Source: Microbacterium nymphoidis (GTDB taxonomy: Bacteria; Actinomycetota; Actinomycetes; Actinomycetales; Microbacteriaceae). Taken from it: 64,000 nt of DNA. Positions 14,090 to 24,088 of the stretch are shown here, piece by piece. The notes beneath the pieces are model-generated. The model searched no databases. It was given only the letters and a program-made list of their open reading frames with translations, and was not told the origin of the DNA. The position numbers and the translations under genes are program-made. Location: contig NZ_JAJNOD010000001.1 in the NCBI RefSeq assembly GCF_021044885.1, positions 248,001-312,000 on the forward strand, read 5' to 3'. The first letter of the stretch is position 1; the number at the start of each line of letters is the position of its first letter.

Positions 14090-15397
14090 TCAGCCCTCGT
14101 CGGCGTCCGGATCCGTCGGCCGCCGCTGTGCGCCCGGGATGAACTTCGGCACCCAGCGGATGAAGCCGAGGGCTCCGGCGAAGGCCACGATGCTCATCAG
14201 GCCGGTCGCCCACGCCAGCGACAGCAGGGCGGTGATGGCGGAGATGAGAACGGGTGCGAGCGCGCCGCCGGCGTCGGTCAGAGTTCGCCAGGATCCGAGG
14301 AACGGCGCGGGGTCGTGCTGAGGGGCGACATCGGCGCCGAGCGTCAGGAGGATTCCGCTGGACAGACCGTTTCCCACACCGAGCACCATCGCGAACGCGG
14401 CGAACCACATCGCCGAGCTCGGCAGATCGTGCGTCAGTGCCAGCGCGCCGAAGCCGAGGCCCATGAGAAGCATGGCCGGCAGCGCCGCCCAGAGCCGGCC
14501 GAAGCGATCCATCACCTGACCGCTCGCGTAGAACAGCGCGAAGTCGATCGCTCCGGACAACCCCACCACGAGGGCGATGGTCTGCGCATCGAGCCCGATC
14601 GAAACGCCCCAGAGCGGAAGGATCGCCTGACGCGCGGACCGCACCGCCGACAGCGATGCCGCGGCCACACCGAGCCGTGCGAGCACACCGCGGTAGCGCC
14701 ACATGGTGCGGAACACGCCCTCGTGAGAGGGGATGATCGCGATGCCGCCGGTGATGGGCTCACCGGTGTCGGCGGGAGATGCCTGGCGGGGCGTGGGCCG
14801 AGTGGGAAGCGGTGCCACCGTCTCCGGGTCCGGGCCGAACAGCACCAGCGCGACCGCGGCGATCAGGCACAGTCCGAGGAACCAGATGCTCGCACGCTCG
14901 TCGCCGAACACCCAGAGCAGACCTGCCGCGACGAACGGCCCGATGAACATCCCGAAGCGGAACGAGCCGCCCAGCAGCGACAGCGCGCGGGCGCGGAAGG
15001 ACAGCGGGACGCGCGTGGTCATGAACGAGTGCCGCGCCAGCGCGAACGCTGCTGCGCAGAACCCGATGACCAGGGCCGCGGCCATCAGCATCCCGACCCC
15101 GGTCGCGAAGGCGAGGAGTCCCACGCCGACGAGGGCGAGGAGTCCCGAGATGATCATCGTGCGCCGTTCACCGAAGCGTGCGACGGCCCACCCGGCGGGG
15201 AGGTTGCCGCACAGCTGACCCACCACCAGCGCCGCGACGATCAGCGACGACATGGCGATGTCCGCGCCGAGCTTGGTGGCCAGTACCGGCAGCAGCGGGA
15301 CGACAGCGCCTTCGCCCAGGCTGAACAGGACCGTGGGGCCGTAGATCATCGGGGCGAGGCGCTTGAGGATCTCGCCGGTGGAGGGTGCGTCTGTCAC
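14090..15397 (-). CDS. MFS transporter
   Basis: 435-aa, 12-helix major facilitator. GTG 15397 is preferred because GGAGAGAGAG lies just upstream; an in-frame ATG at 15436 is less likely. Motif A-like VARFGERRTMIISGLLALVG sits between helices 2 and 3, and the N-half has FALARHSFMTTRVPLSFRAR. Substrate unknown; such DHA1-type carriers export small molecules. Convergent with the tad operon and divergent from prfB. Confidence 0.8.
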   Translation of the reverse strand: MTDAPSTGEILKRLAPMIYGPTVLFSLGEGAVVPLLPVLATKLGADIAMSSLIVAALVVGQLCGNLPAGWAVARFGERRTMIISGLLALVGVGLLAFATGVGMLMAAALVIGFCAAAFALARHSFMTTRVPLSFRARALSLLGGSFRFGMFIGPFVAAGLLWVFGDERASIWFLGLCLIAAVALVLFGPDPETVAPLPTRPTPRQASPADTGEPITGGIAIIPSHEGVFRTMWRYRGVLARLGVAAASLSAVRSARQAILPLWGVSIGLDAQTIALVVGLSGAIDFALFYASGQVMDRFGRLWAALPAMLLMGLGFGALALTHDLPSSAMWFAAFAMVLGVGNGLSSGILLTLGADVAPQHDPAPFLGSWRTLTDAGGALAPVLISAITALLSLAWATGLMSIVAFAGALGFIRWVPKFIPGAQRRPTDPDADEG

Positions 15398-15495
15398 TGT
15401 GCTCTCTCTCCGTCCCCTCACAGGGGACTCCATCACCCTACGCCGCTGCGGTCACGCCGCGGAGGAGGGTCTGCGACCGCTAGGCTAGGAAGGCC

Positions 15496-16605
15496 ATGCT
15501 CGATTACGAATTCACCTCCCAGATCGCCGCCGTCCGATCCACGTTCGATGACATCCGTGCCGTCGTGGACGTCGACGCGCTGCGCGCCGATATCGCCCGA
15601 CTCAGCGAGGAAGCCGGTGCGCCCGATCTGTGGGATGACCCGGAGGCCGCGCAGAAGGTCACCAGCGCCCTCAGCCACAAGCAGGCCGACCTCGGCCGAG
15701 TCGAAGCGGTCGAGCGACGCCTCAACGACCTGGACGTCCTCGTCGAGCTCGCCAACGAGATGGAGGACGCCGACGCGGAGCAGGAAGCCCGCGACGAGCT
15801 GGCCGCCCTCGAAGGCGTGGTGAGTCAGCTCGAGGTGCAGACCCTGCTGGACGGCGAGTACGACGAGCGCTCCGCGGTCGTGACGATCCGCTCCGGTGCC
15901 GGCGGCGACGACGCCACCGACTTCGCCGAGATGCTCATGCGCATGTACCTGCGCTGGGCCGAGCGGAACAAGTACGCCGTCAAGGTCATGGACATCTCCT
16001 ACGCCGAGGGCGCGGGGATCAAGTCCGCGACCTTCGAGGTCGACGCCCCCTACGCCTACGGCACCCTGTCGGTCGAGGCCGGCACCCACCGCCTGGCGCG
16101 CATCAGCCCGTTCGGCTCCGCCGACAAGCGCCAGACCAGCTTCGCCGCCGTCGAGGTCATCCCCGTGATGGAGGAGGCCGTCGAGGTCGACATCCCCGAG
16201 GGTGACCTGCGTGTGGACGTGTTCCGTTCGTCCGGCCCCGGTGGTCAGTCCGTCAACACCACCGACTCCGCTGTGCGCCTCACTCACATTCCCACCGGCA
16301 TCGTGGTGTCGATGCAGAACGAGAAGTCGCAGATCCAGAACCGCGCTGCGGCCATGCGCGTGCTCCAGACCCGACTCCTGCTGCTGAAGAAGGAAGAGGA
16401 AGCCGCGAAGAAGAAGGAGCTCGCCGGTGTGATCACCGCGAGCTGGGGCGACCAGATGCGCTCCTACTTCCTCTACGGGCAGCAGCTGGTGAAGGACCTG
16501 CGCACCGGTTACGAAGTGGGAAACCCCGCAAGTGTCTTCGACGGTGACCTGGACGGGCTGATCTCCGCCGGAATCCGCTGGCGCAAGCGCAAGACTGAGG
16601 ACTGA
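15496..16605 (+). CDS. prfB: Peptide chain release factor 2
   Basis: 369 aa. Recognises UGA/UAA stop codons and triggers peptide release on the ribosome. The GGQ motif lies at residues 249-251 ([20 protein letters not shown]) and the RF2 tripeptide SPF at 204-206 ([15 protein letters not shown]). The frame is continuous from ATG 15496, so the programmed +1 frameshift of many bacterial prfB genes is absent. It precedes ftsE-ftsX-smpB in the usual actinobacterial order. Confidence 0.97.
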   Translation: MLDYEFTSQIAAVRSTFDDIRAVVDVDALRADIARLSEEAGAPDLWDDPEAAQKVTSALSHKQADLGRVEAVERRLNDLDVLVELANEMEDADAEQEARDELAALEGVVSQLEVQTLLDGEYDERSAVVTIRSGAGGDDATDFAEMLMRMYLRWAERNKYAVKVMDISYAEGAGIKSATFEVDAPYAYGTLSVEAGTHRLARISPFGSADKRQTSFAAVEVIPVMEEAVEVDIPEGDLRVDVFRSSGPGGQSVNTTDSAVRLTHIPTGIVVSMQNEKSQIQNRAAAMRVLQTRLLLLKKEEEAAKKKELAGVITASWGDQMRSYFLYGQQLVKDLRTGYEVGNPASVFDGDLDGLISAGIRWRKRKTED

Positions 16606-16619
16606 GCCCTCGTGGGAGC

Positions 16620-16651
16620 AGAGCGCCGTGGCCTTCGGGTCGCGGCGCTCT
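16620..16651 (+). terminator. Hairpin behind prfB
   Basis: AGAGCGCCG / CGGCGCTCT stem with a 14-base loop, 15 bases after the prfB stop and 79 bases before ftsE. It may partly separate the two transcripts. Confidence 0.5.
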
Positions 16652-16729
16652 CGCATTCACCGACCGAATATCGGGCGGCGGGTGTCGCTCTGCTGTGCGG
16701 CCGCGGGCCCGACGTAGGCTGATTCGGCC

Positions 16730-17836
16730 ATGATTCGGTTCGAGAACGTCACCAAGCGCTACCGCGGCACACCCCGTCCCGCGCTCTCCGACGTCGACTT
16801 CGAGATTCAACGCGGTGAGTTCGTGTTCCTCGTCGGCGCGTCGGGATCCGGGAAGTCGTCGTGTCTTCGCCTCATCCTCCGTGAGGACATCCCCACTGCC
16901 GGTCGCGTTCTCGTGCTCGGCAGTGACACGCGGAAGATGTCCAACCGGCGGGTTCCCTACTTCCGCCGCCATATCGGCTCCGTATTCCAGGACTTCCGCC
17001 TGCTGTCCACCAAGACCGTGGCCCAGAACGTCGCCTTCGCCCTTCAGGTAACCGGTGCCAGCCGGGCCCTGATCCAGCAGTCCGTGCCAGAGGCCCTCGA
17101 GCTGGTCGGCCTGCAGGACAAGGCGAAGCGCATGCCCACAGAGCTCTCCGGTGGTGAGCAGCAGCGCGTCGCGATCGCGCGTGCCATCGTCAACCGCCCG
17201 CAGGTGCTTCTGGCGGACGAGCCGACCGGAAACCTGGACCCCGCGACGTCGACCGACATCATGCAGCTCCTCGCACGCATCAACGCGAACGGCACCACCG
17301 TGGTGATGGCGACGCACGAGGCCGGTTTCGTCGACCAGATGCAGCGTCGCGTGATCGAGTTGCGTGACGGCGTGATCATTCGCGACGACCGGCACGGTGG
17401 CTACGGTGACACCTCGGCGATTCCGCGCCTGGAGGCGTTCACCGAGCGCGGCGCGGCATCCGCCGCCGCGCTGACCGCGGTGCTGGAGGTGCAGCGCGAG
17501 GTGGCCGCCGCCGTGGACGCGGGAGATCCCGCTGTCGTCGTGGCTGCCGCCGTCTCCGTCCCGGTGGCGGAGTCGGCAGACGTGGTCGCGGTCGTCGCCG
17601 AGGCCGATGCCCCGTTCGGAACCGGGGAGCGCGAGTCGGAGAGCACGGAGGCAGCAGAGACTCCGACGCCGCCGATCACGCGGCCCGCGGTGGCTGAACC
17701 AGCGGCGGACGCGGAGGCGCGGCCGATGACCCGCCCCATCGCGCTGCCGGACGTCCAGGTCGCCGAACTCGGGGTCGCCGACCGGCTGGGCCTCAGCGAA
17801 TACGACGACAATGACGAGGTGGGTCCGACATCATGA
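16730..17836 (+). CDS. ftsE: Cell division ATP-binding protein FtsE with a long C-terminal extension
   Basis: ABC ATPase that works with FtsX to control peptidoglycan hydrolases at the septum. The conserved ATPase fills residues 1-225: Walker A GASGSGKSS, Q-loop FQDFRLL, signature LSGGEQQR, Walker B VLLADEPTGNLDP and switch His in ATHEAG. A further 140 residues follow, rich in Ala, Val, Glu and Pro with no visible fold, ending YDDNDEVGPTS. FtsE is normally about 230 aa. The stop overlaps ftsX (ATGA). Confidence 0.95.
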   Translation: MIRFENVTKRYRGTPRPALSDVDFEIQRGEFVFLVGASGSGKSSCLRLILREDIPTAGRVLVLGSDTRKMSNRRVPYFRRHIGSVFQDFRLLSTKTVAQNVAFALQVTGASRALIQQSVPEALELVGLQDKAKRMPTELSGGEQQRVAIARAIVNRPQVLLADEPTGNLDPATSTDIMQLLARINANGTTVVMATHEAGFVDQMQRRVIELRDGVIIRDDRHGGYGDTSAIPRLEAFTERGAASAAALTAVLEVQREVAAAVDAGDPAVVVAAAVSVPVAESADVVAVVAEADAPFGTGERESESTEAAETPTPPITRPAVAEPAADAEARPMTRPIALPDVQVAELGVADRLGLSEYDDNDEVGPTS

Positions 17837-18747
17837 GGCTGGGACTCATCTTCTCGGAGGTCTTCCAGGGCTTCCGGCGCAACGTCTCGATGGTGATCTC
17901 CGTGATCCTCGTGACGTTCGTGTCGCTCACCTTCGTGGGCGCCGCCATCCTCACGCAGTCCCAGGTGGGCAAGCTCCACGACTACTGGGAGGACCGTGCT
18001 CAGGTCGAGATCTTCATGTGCACCTCGACCGCGATCGGTGACAACTGCACCGACGGCAACGCGACGCCGGAGCAGATCGACGACGTCCGCGCTCAGCTCG
18101 CGGGCGGGACTCTCGGCCCGCTCATCGCGAACGTGCAGGAGATCACGCAGGCGGACGCCTACCAGAGCATCATCGACCAGCGTGGTGAGGAGTACGCGAG
18201 CGTCTTCGCGCCTGACAGCATCAACGCGTCGTTCCGTGTGAACCTGAAGGATCAGTCGCAGGTCACGGTGATCGAGGAGGCGTTCCACTCGACGAAGGGC
18301 GTCCAGGAGGTCAAGAACCAGATGAAGTACCTGGAGCCGTTGTTCCAGGCGCTTCAGGTGGCAACCTACCTCGCGGTCGGAATCGCCGCGCTCATGCTGA
18401 TCGCCGCCATCCTCCTGATCGCGACCACGATCCGCCTCTCCGCGGTGGCGCGTCGCAAGGAGATCGGCATCATGCGACTGGTGGGTGCATCGAACCGCTT
18501 CATCCAGACCCCGTTCGTGCTGGAGGGCGTGCTGGCGGCCTTCATCGGATCGGTGCTCGCCTCGGCGGCGCTGTGGGCTGCGGTGCAGTTCGGTGTCATC
18601 GGCTACCTGACCGGTCGCGTCACCTTCATTCAGAGCTGGATCGGCCTCAACGACGTGTGGGTCGTGATCCCGATCGTCGTGGGGCTCGGCGTAGTGCTCG
18701 CTGCGCTGTCGGCCGGCTTCGCGATCCGGCGCTGGCTGCGCACTTGA
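17833..18747 (+). CDS. ftsX: Cell division permease FtsX
   Basis: 304-aa membrane partner of FtsE. TM1 follows NVSMVISVILVTFVSLTFVG. A large extracytoplasmic loop (about 45-170, with two cysteines IFMCTST and GDNCTDG) should contact a cell-wall hydrolase or its adaptor. The C-terminal FtsX domain has three helices with RRKEIGIMRLVGASN. Start overlaps the ftsE stop; smpB follows after 78 bp. Confidence 0.95.
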   Translation: MRLGLIFSEVFQGFRRNVSMVISVILVTFVSLTFVGAAILTQSQVGKLHDYWEDRAQVEIFMCTSTAIGDNCTDGNATPEQIDDVRAQLAGGTLGPLIANVQEITQADAYQSIIDQRGEEYASVFAPDSINASFRVNLKDQSQVTVIEEAFHSTKGVQEVKNQMKYLEPLFQALQVATYLAVGIAALMLIAAILLIATTIRLSAVARRKEIGIMRLVGASNRFIQTPFVLEGVLAAFIGSVLASAALWAAVQFGVIGYLTGRVTFIQSWIGLNDVWVVIPIVVGLGVVLAALSAGFAIRRWLRT

Positions 18748-18825
18748 CGCGTCGTTGCCACGCGCCGGCGGTTGATAGACTGATCGGCTGCCGCGCGTGC
18801 GCGCGGCGATTGAGGAGAGTGTGAC

Positions 18826-19302
18826 ATGGTCCGTGAACGCGGGGAGAAGGTCGTCGCGACCAACCGGCGTGCACGCCACGACTACAACGTCGAGAAGACG
18901 TACGAGGCGGGTATGGTGCTGACCGGCACCGAGGTGAAGTCGCTGCGGCAGGGACGAGCCAACCTGACGGACGGCTATGCCTACATCAAGGGCAACGAGG
19001 CCTGGATCGACAATGTCCACATCCCCGAGTATTCCCAGGGGCACTGGACGAACCACTCGGCCAAGCGGGTGCGCAAGCTGCTGCTGAATCGCGACGAGAT
19101 CATCAAGATCTCCCACGCGGTCTCGGCGGGCGGCTACACGCTGGTTCCGCTCAAGCTGTACTTCAAGGACGGCCGCGCGAAGCTGGAGATCGGCGTCGCG
19201 AAGGGAAAGCGCGAGTTCGACAAGCGGCAGACTCTGCGCGAGCGTCAGGACAAGCGCGAGGCGGATCGCGCCATGCGCATGCGCAATCGCATGGGGGAGT
19301 GA
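18826..19302 (+). CDS. smpB: SsrA-binding protein SmpB
   Basis: 158-aa partner of tmRNA in rescue of stalled ribosomes. Recognised by [40 protein letters not shown] and the basic tail ([20 protein letters not shown]). A good GAGGAG-type ribosome site precedes ATG 18826. Its RNA partner ssrA is at 23033, 3.7 kb downstream on the same strand. Confidence 0.97.
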   Translation: MVRERGEKVVATNRRARHDYNVEKTYEAGMVLTGTEVKSLRQGRANLTDGYAYIKGNEAWIDNVHIPEYSQGHWTNHSAKRVRKLLLNRDEIIKISHAVSAGGYTLVPLKLYFKDGRAKLEIGVAKGKREFDKRQTLRERQDKREADRAMRMRNRMGE

Positions 19303-19311
19303 TCCCCACAC

Positions 19312-19350
19312 GATGAGGCCGGCCCGGGGTGTCCCCGGGCCGGCCTCATC
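19312..19350. terminator. Hairpin terminator behind smpB
   Basis: GATGAGGCCGGCCCGGGG / CCCCGGGCCGGCCTCATC with a 3-base loop, placed between convergent smpB and the MFS gene at 19360. Confidence 0.85.
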
Positions 19351-19359
19351 GGTTTCCGT

Positions 19360-20805
19360 TCAGACAGCGACCGGCTGCTCCCGATCGCGGAACGCCTGCT
19401 TGGGTACGAAGCAGAGGAAGATGGCGGCGACGAGGGCCGTCGCCGAGCACACCGCCCACACGGTCATGTACCCGCTGAGCGAGCCGGCGGTCTGCTCCGG
19501 GTTCGCCGCCGCACCCGTCGCACCGTGCAGCAGCGCGATCCCGAACACGCAGGAGGCGATCGCACCGCCCACGGTCTTCACGGAGTTGGTGAGCCCCGTT
19601 GCGACGCCGGTCTGGGCGGGTGGCGCCGCGGCCGCCGCTGCGGAGGGCAACGCCGCCACCAGGGCTCCCGAGCCGAGGCCGACCACCACCATGTTCGTGA
19701 CCACCTGTGCGTAGGTGCCGTGCAGAGGGAGGAAGAGCGCGAACCCGATGCACACCAGCAGTGTGGCGGCGATGAGGGCGAGCCGCGGTGTCAGGACCCG
19801 TCCGATCACGGGGAACAGCAGGGCGCCGGAGATCATCGCGATGAGATAGATGCCGATGATGAGCGAGGTCGCGAAGCCCTGCGTCCCCAGCCCGTAGCCG
19901 GTGACGGTCGGGTCGGTGCGCGCGAAGGTGGACAGAGGTGCCTGCCCTCCCAGCACGCTCACGCCGAAGAGTCCTGCGGTGACGAAGACGGGGCCGAGCG
20001 CGGGGTTGCGGAACATGCGGACGTCGATGAGCGGGTCCTCCTGTCGCAGTTCCCAGAGGACGAACGGGATCACCAGCACGACGCCGACGATCGTCACGAG
20101 GATCGAGACGATGTCGCCCGGCCCGTTGAGGCGCAGCATGCTGAGCCCGCCGGTGAAGGCGATGAGGGCGACGGAGATGAGAACGAGCCCGACGGTGTCG
20201 AGGCGGCCGCCGGTGTGCTCGGGTGACTCGGTGACACCGAAAAGGATCACGAAGAAGCACAGCGCCACCAGGATCGCCGGGACGAGGAGCACCACGGTCA
20301 GCGGCAGGGCATCGACGAGCGCCCCGCCCAGCAGCGCACCGAGGATCGCGCCGCCCTCGAGGGAAGCGACCAGGATGCCTGCGGCACGGGCCGTGATCTG
20401 TGCGCGTCCTTCGATGCCGCGGGTGCGGCTGAAGATGAGGGCGATCTCCATGGGAAGCCAGACGACGTAGAAGCCCTGCAGCGCCCAGGCCGCGAGGAAA
20501 ACGCCGAACGAGTCGGAGAAGGGCAGCGCGAAGGACGCGATCGCGGTCAGGGCGGTGGAGATCAACAGCATCCGCTTGTGGCCGAACATGTCTCCGAGCT
20601 TCGCGAACGCGGGAACCACGAGCGCCGACAGCATGAGCTGAGCGCCTTCCAGCCAGTTGACGTCGGCGTCGGGGATGCCGAGGTGGCGGGCGATGTCGGT
20701 GAGCATGGGGGTGTAGTAGCCCTGCAGGACGCCGCTGGTGAACTCGACGAAGGCGAGGTAGCCGACGACGCCGGCCAGCCCTGCCCAGGCGATTCGTGCT
20801 TTCAC
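19360..20805 (-). CDS. MFS multidrug-type transporter (DHA2-like, 14 helices)
   Basis: 481-aa proton-driven exporter of the 14-helix class. The start MKARIAWAGLAGVVGYLAFV leads into helix 1. Motif A is KLGDMFGHKRMLLISTAL, and motif C-like GAILGALLGGALVD is in helix 5. Long length and fused central helices fit DHA2. Substrate unknown. Monocistronic, with the smpB terminator at its 3' end. Confidence 0.85.
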   Translation of the reverse strand: MKARIAWAGLAGVVGYLAFVEFTSGVLQGYYTPMLTDIARHLGIPDADVNWLEGAQLMLSALVVPAFAKLGDMFGHKRMLLISTALTAIASFALPFSDSFGVFLAAWALQGFYVVWLPMEIALIFSRTRGIEGRAQITARAAGILVASLEGGAILGALLGGALVDALPLTVVLLVPAILVALCFFVILFGVTESPEHTGGRLDTVGLVLISVALIAFTGGLSMLRLNGPGDIVSILVTIVGVVLVIPFVLWELRQEDPLIDVRMFRNPALGPVFVTAGLFGVSVLGGQAPLSTFARTDPTVTGYGLGTQGFATSLIIGIYLIAMISGALLFPVIGRVLTPRLALIAATLLVCIGFALFLPLHGTYAQVVTNMVVVGLGSGALVAALPSAAAAAAPPAQTGVATGLTNSVKTVGGAIASCVFGIALLHGATGAAANPEQTAGSLSGYMTVWAVCSATALVAAIFLCFVPKQAFRDREQPVAV

Positions 20806-20875
20806 GTGATGCTCCTTCGCATCGCTGCGCGCGTCCTTCTCGGGTGGACGCGCGGGGGAGTCGGGTGCGTCAACC

Positions 20876-22219
20876 CTACCCGGGCAGTTGGGTGATCAGC
20901 GTGCGGTGGAAGAGCTCGCCGCGCTCGAGTTCGGAGACGGCGACGCGCTCGTTCACGCCGTGGAGCGTGGCGCGCAGCTCTGAAGACATGGACAGCGGTG
21001 CAAAGCGGTAGACGGACGGCGCGAATCGGTGGAAATGACGCGCGTCGGTCGCGGCGAAAACGATGTACGGCACCGTGAGCGCGGCCGGGTGCGAGGTCGC
21101 CACCGCCCGCGTGATCAGCGCGAAGGGCTCGTTGTCGGTGGCCGACTCCGGAGACGGTTCGTCGCCGTCGATCACCGTGACCGTGACGTCGCGGTCGTTG
21201 ATCCGCTTCTCGAGGCGACGCACGGTCTGGGCGATGGTCGTACCGAGCGCGAGGCGCAGATTGATGGTCGCCGACGCCTGGGACGGCAGGACGTTGTCCG
21301 CCGTTCCTCCCGCGAGCATCGTCGGGGCGATGGTGGTGCGCACCATGGCGGCGGGTTCGCCGCCCAGCCGCGTGAAGACGAACGCGCTGAGACGCGGGAC
21401 CGCGACCAGCAGCCGCAGGAGCAGACGCGGCGCGCCGCTGGTGCGCTGGCCCAGTGCGGTGAGCATCGCCGTGATGGTCCGCGGCGTGCGGGAAGGGAAG
21501 GTGCCGGGAGTGAGACGCTCGATCGCGCGTGCGATGCGGCCGACCGCGGTGAGCTTCGGCGGGGCGGAGGCGTGTCCGCCGTCGCCGCGGGCCGTGAGCC
21601 GGACCGAGAGCACTCCCTTCTCTCCGACGCCCACCATCGCGGCTGCACCGTCGACGAACGGCAGCGGCGCATCGACGACGGCACCGCCCTCATCCAGCAC
21701 CAGCCACGGGGTGATGCCGCGTTCGTGGAGAACACGTGCGCCCTCCCGCGCTGCCGCTCCGTGGGATTCCTCGTCCGGGCCGAGCCACACGTAGACGTCG
21801 CGCGCGGGGGTGAAGCCGGACGCGAGGAGGTTCTCCACAGCGTCGAGGATCACCACGAGCGGACCTTTGTCGTCCAGCGCGCCCCGGCCGTGCACGAAGC
21901 CGTCGGCGATCTCGCCGGAGAACGGGTCGTGTGTCCAGTCGTCGCTGAGATCCACCGGGACCACGTCGTAGTGCGCCATCAACAGGACGGGATCGGCGTC
22001 TCGCGCGCCTCGCCAGCGGTACAGCAGTCCGCCCTCGCCGATGATCTCTCGATCGAGTTCGGCGTGCACGCGGGGATAGAGTTCGCCGATCAGATCGGCG
22101 AAGGCCTCGAAGGGCTCATCTCCACGCTCGGCTCGCTCCGCGGATACGGTCGGCAGCGCGATCATCCGACTGAGCCGCTCCGCGATCCCGGGGCGGGGGC
22201 TCACGTCGACGCCGCTCAT
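20876..22219 (-). CDS. M20-family metallopeptidase
   Basis: 447-aa zinc-dependent peptidase or deacylase. Metal-site motifs are LMAHYDVVPVD (His), GRGALDDKGPLV (bridging Asp) and GPDEESHG (catalytic Glu pair), followed by a dimerisation domain with DGGHASAPPK. Length and the carboxypeptidase-S-like order (YDVVPV) suggest a broad dipeptidase. The ATG at 22219 overlaps the stop of the SIMPL gene, so they are cotranslated. Confidence 0.88.
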   Translation of the reverse strand: MSGVDVSPRPGIAERLSRMIALPTVSAERAERGDEPFEAFADLIGELYPRVHAELDREIIGEGGLLYRWRGARDADPVLLMAHYDVVPVDLSDDWTHDPFSGEIADGFVHGRGALDDKGPLVVILDAVENLLASGFTPARDVYVWLGPDEESHGAAAREGARVLHERGITPWLVLDEGGAVVDAPLPFVDGAAAMVGVGEKGVLSVRLTARGDGGHASAPPKLTAVGRIARAIERLTPGTFPSRTPRTITAMLTALGQRTSGAPRLLLRLLVAVPRLSAFVFTRLGGEPAAMVRTTIAPTMLAGGTADNVLPSQASATINLRLALGTTIAQTVRRLEKRINDRDVTVTVIDGDEPSPESATDNEPFALITRAVATSHPAALTVPYIVFAATDARHFHRFAPSVYRFAPLSMSSELRATLHGVNERVAVSELERGELFHRTLITQLPG

Positions 22220-22878
22220 GAGGCCAGGAACCGGGCCTCGACGGTGGCCGCTACGCGGATCGGCCGGGGTTCGAGCTGGAGGCCGCCACCGCCTCCGGCG
22301 CTGTCGGCGAACGCTCGCATCGCCACTGCCTGCTTGCCCATCGCGGCCTCCGCGGAGTTCAGCAGACCGGCGTCGGCGATCTCGCTGGGCCGCACGGACG
22401 AGAATCCCAGTGCCGCCGCGTAGGCGGTCGCCCGCTGCATGGCCACGCCGACGGCGGCCTGCGCCACCTCCGACTCCGTGGTTCGCGCCGTGGCGGGCGT
22501 GAGCTCCCACGAGATGCCGTCGACGGCCACGCCCTCCCGCTCGGAGACCGCGGTAATCCACTCGGACAGCGCCCCGAAGTCGGTGAACTCGCTGCGCGTG
22601 CTCATCGCGGCATGATGCACGAGGGGGAGCTGGGTGCCGTCCTGGCTCCACGGGCGATCAGACCACACGGATACGCGCTCACTCGACCACTGGGCGACGG
22701 TCCCACGTTGCTGAGCGTCGGCCAGCTCGGCGACCAGACGCTCGGCGAGTGTGCTCGCCTGGGCGAACACCGCTGCGCGGTCGGGGCCATCGAGGCGCAC
22801 GGAGACGGTGGCGACGCCGAGTTCCGCGGGCACCCGCGTCTCGTGCTCGCCGCGGACGGAGATGACGACATCGCTCAT
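22216..22878 (-). CDS. SIMPL (DUF541) domain protein
   Basis: 220 aa beginning MSDVVISVRGEHETRVPAEL. This is the typical SIMPL start, with GVATVSVRLDGPDRAAVFAQ and later AVGVAMQRATAYAAALGFSS. There is no signal peptide, so it is likely cytoplasmic. The role of the family is unclear; some members are linked to oxidative stress. First gene of a pair with the M20 peptidase. Confidence 0.8.
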   Translation of the reverse strand: MSDVVISVRGEHETRVPAELGVATVSVRLDGPDRAAVFAQASTLAERLVAELADAQQRGTVAQWSSERVSVWSDRPWSQDGTQLPLVHHAAMSTRSEFTDFGALSEWITAVSEREGVAVDGISWELTPATARTTESEVAQAAVGVAMQRATAYAAALGFSSVRPSEIADAGLLNSAEAAMGKQAVAMRAFADSAGGGGGLQLEPRPIRVAATVEARFLAS

Positions 22879-23032
22879 GCTCTGACTCTAGTGCTGGGCA
22901 CCGACATCGGTCACGGAACGTGGGGACGAGCGCGTCCCGTGCCGCTGCGGATGCTGTAGGCTGGGATGCTCCGGAGCGATCCGGAACTGGTAATTCCACA
23001 GAGCGACAGCGGCCCTCCCCAGGGAGGAACAC

Positions 23033-23402
23033 GGGGCTGATCGGTTTCGACAGCGCCTGTGAATCCACGAGAAGCGGGCCGAGGATGCAGGGTTATCTCG
23101 TCAACGCTCCCTGCAAAAACATAAGTGCCAACGCTAAGCGCACTGACTTCGCCCTCGCTGCCTAAGCGAGCCCGATAGTCCGTCAGACCGTATGTGATTC
23201 CGGTACGGGTTCTGGCGTCATTTAGGAATCTTGCTGCGCGGTGGCGTCTGGACGCCGCGTGGGACTCTTCCCAGGCTGGGCTTGTCGACTTAGGTGTCTG
23301 TGACAAAGGTCGGAGCCGAGCAGAACGTCTGCACAGACTGCGCCCGGAGAAGGCGTGGAGACTCAGCGTTGGACGGGGGTTCGATTCCCCCCAGCTCCAC
23401 CA
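23033..23402 (+). ncRNA. ssrA: Transfer-messenger RNA (ssrA)
   Basis: One-piece tmRNA. The 5' end GGGGCTGATCGGTTTCGACAG pairs with the 3' end through the acceptor stem, and the T arm GGTTCGATTCCCCC is followed by AGCTCCACCA. The tag reading frame at 23127-23165 encodes ANAKRTDFALAA and ends in TAA; its terminal ALAA is the protease signal. CCA is encoded. A terminator follows at 23416. Confidence 0.97.
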
Positions 23403-23415
23403 GTCGCTGTCGCGA

Positions 23416-23465
23416 GAAGAAGCCCCTTCGATCCCTACTAAACACTGGGGTCGAGGGGCTTCTTC
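23416..23465. terminator. Hairpin terminator behind ssrA
   Basis: GAAGAAGCCCCTTCGA / TCGAGGGGCTTCTTC, a 15-bp stem with a 19-base loop, between ssrA and the convergent GNAT gene. Confidence 0.8.
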
Positions 23466-23479
23466 GGTTCATGACGCGT

Positions 23480-24016
23480 CTAGCGCGAACGGCGGGCTTC
23501 CCATTCCGAGCGCAGGATGCCCATCCGCACGATGTCCTCGTAGTGCCCGCGCACCCAGGCGTGCTCGCGCTGGCGTCCTTCGATGACGAAACCCGCCTTT
23601 TCATACGCCCGGATCGCGCCGGCATTGGATGCGATCACTTCCAGGTGGACACGGCGCAGATTCGCGCGGATGAAGGCGAATTCCAGCATCTGCGCCATCG
23701 CCTCGGTGCCGATGCCCCGGCCCCGCGCGGCGGGAGTGAGCGCGATGCCGATCTCGCCATGGCGGGCGAGATCGTCGATGTCGAACACGCCGATGTTGCC
23801 CACGGCCTCACCCTCCACGTCGATGACGAAGCTCACGTTTCCGTCGGGCTCCGCCTCCCGTGTGAGAAGGCGGGATTCCCAGCGCTCCCGCGTGGGGATG
23901 GCGGGACGGCCGGGGTTGCGCTCCTCCCAGGTGTCGAGGTCCGCGGCGATCGAGTAGAGGGCGTCCAGGTCAGCGTCGGTGCGGGGACGGAGGGTCACGC
24001 CTGAGTTCGTCGGCAT
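23480..24016 (-). CDS. GNAT N-acetyltransferase (RimJ/RimL-like)
   Basis: 178 aa. Acetyl-CoA binding loop LTPAARGRGIGTEAMAQMLE and C-terminal NLRRVHLEVIASNAGAIRAY then EKAGFVIEGRQREHAW are characteristic of the RimJ/RimL subgroup, which acetylates protein N termini or small amines. Substrate unknown. Single gene convergent with ssrA. Confidence 0.85.
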   Translation of the reverse strand: MPTNSGVTLRPRTDADLDALYSIAADLDTWEERNPGRPAIPTRERWESRLLTREAEPDGNVSFVIDVEGEAVGNIGVFDIDDLARHGEIGIALTPAARGRGIGTEAMAQMLEFAFIRANLRRVHLEVIASNAGAIRAYEKAGFVIEGRQREHAWVRGHYEDIVRMGILRSEWEARRSR

Positions 24017-24088
24017 GCTTGAACGATACCCGGCAGCACGGACACTGCCGCCTTGACGTGCCGGTGCTGAGCGGTGGGCGGACGTGAC

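Noticed and set aside
15496..15600. Programmed +1 frameshift in prfB
   Set aside because: The frame is continuous from the start codon, with no CTTTGA slippery stop.
23195..23586. Protein-coding ORF across ssrA
   Set aside because: It overlaps the highly conserved tmRNA and its terminator.
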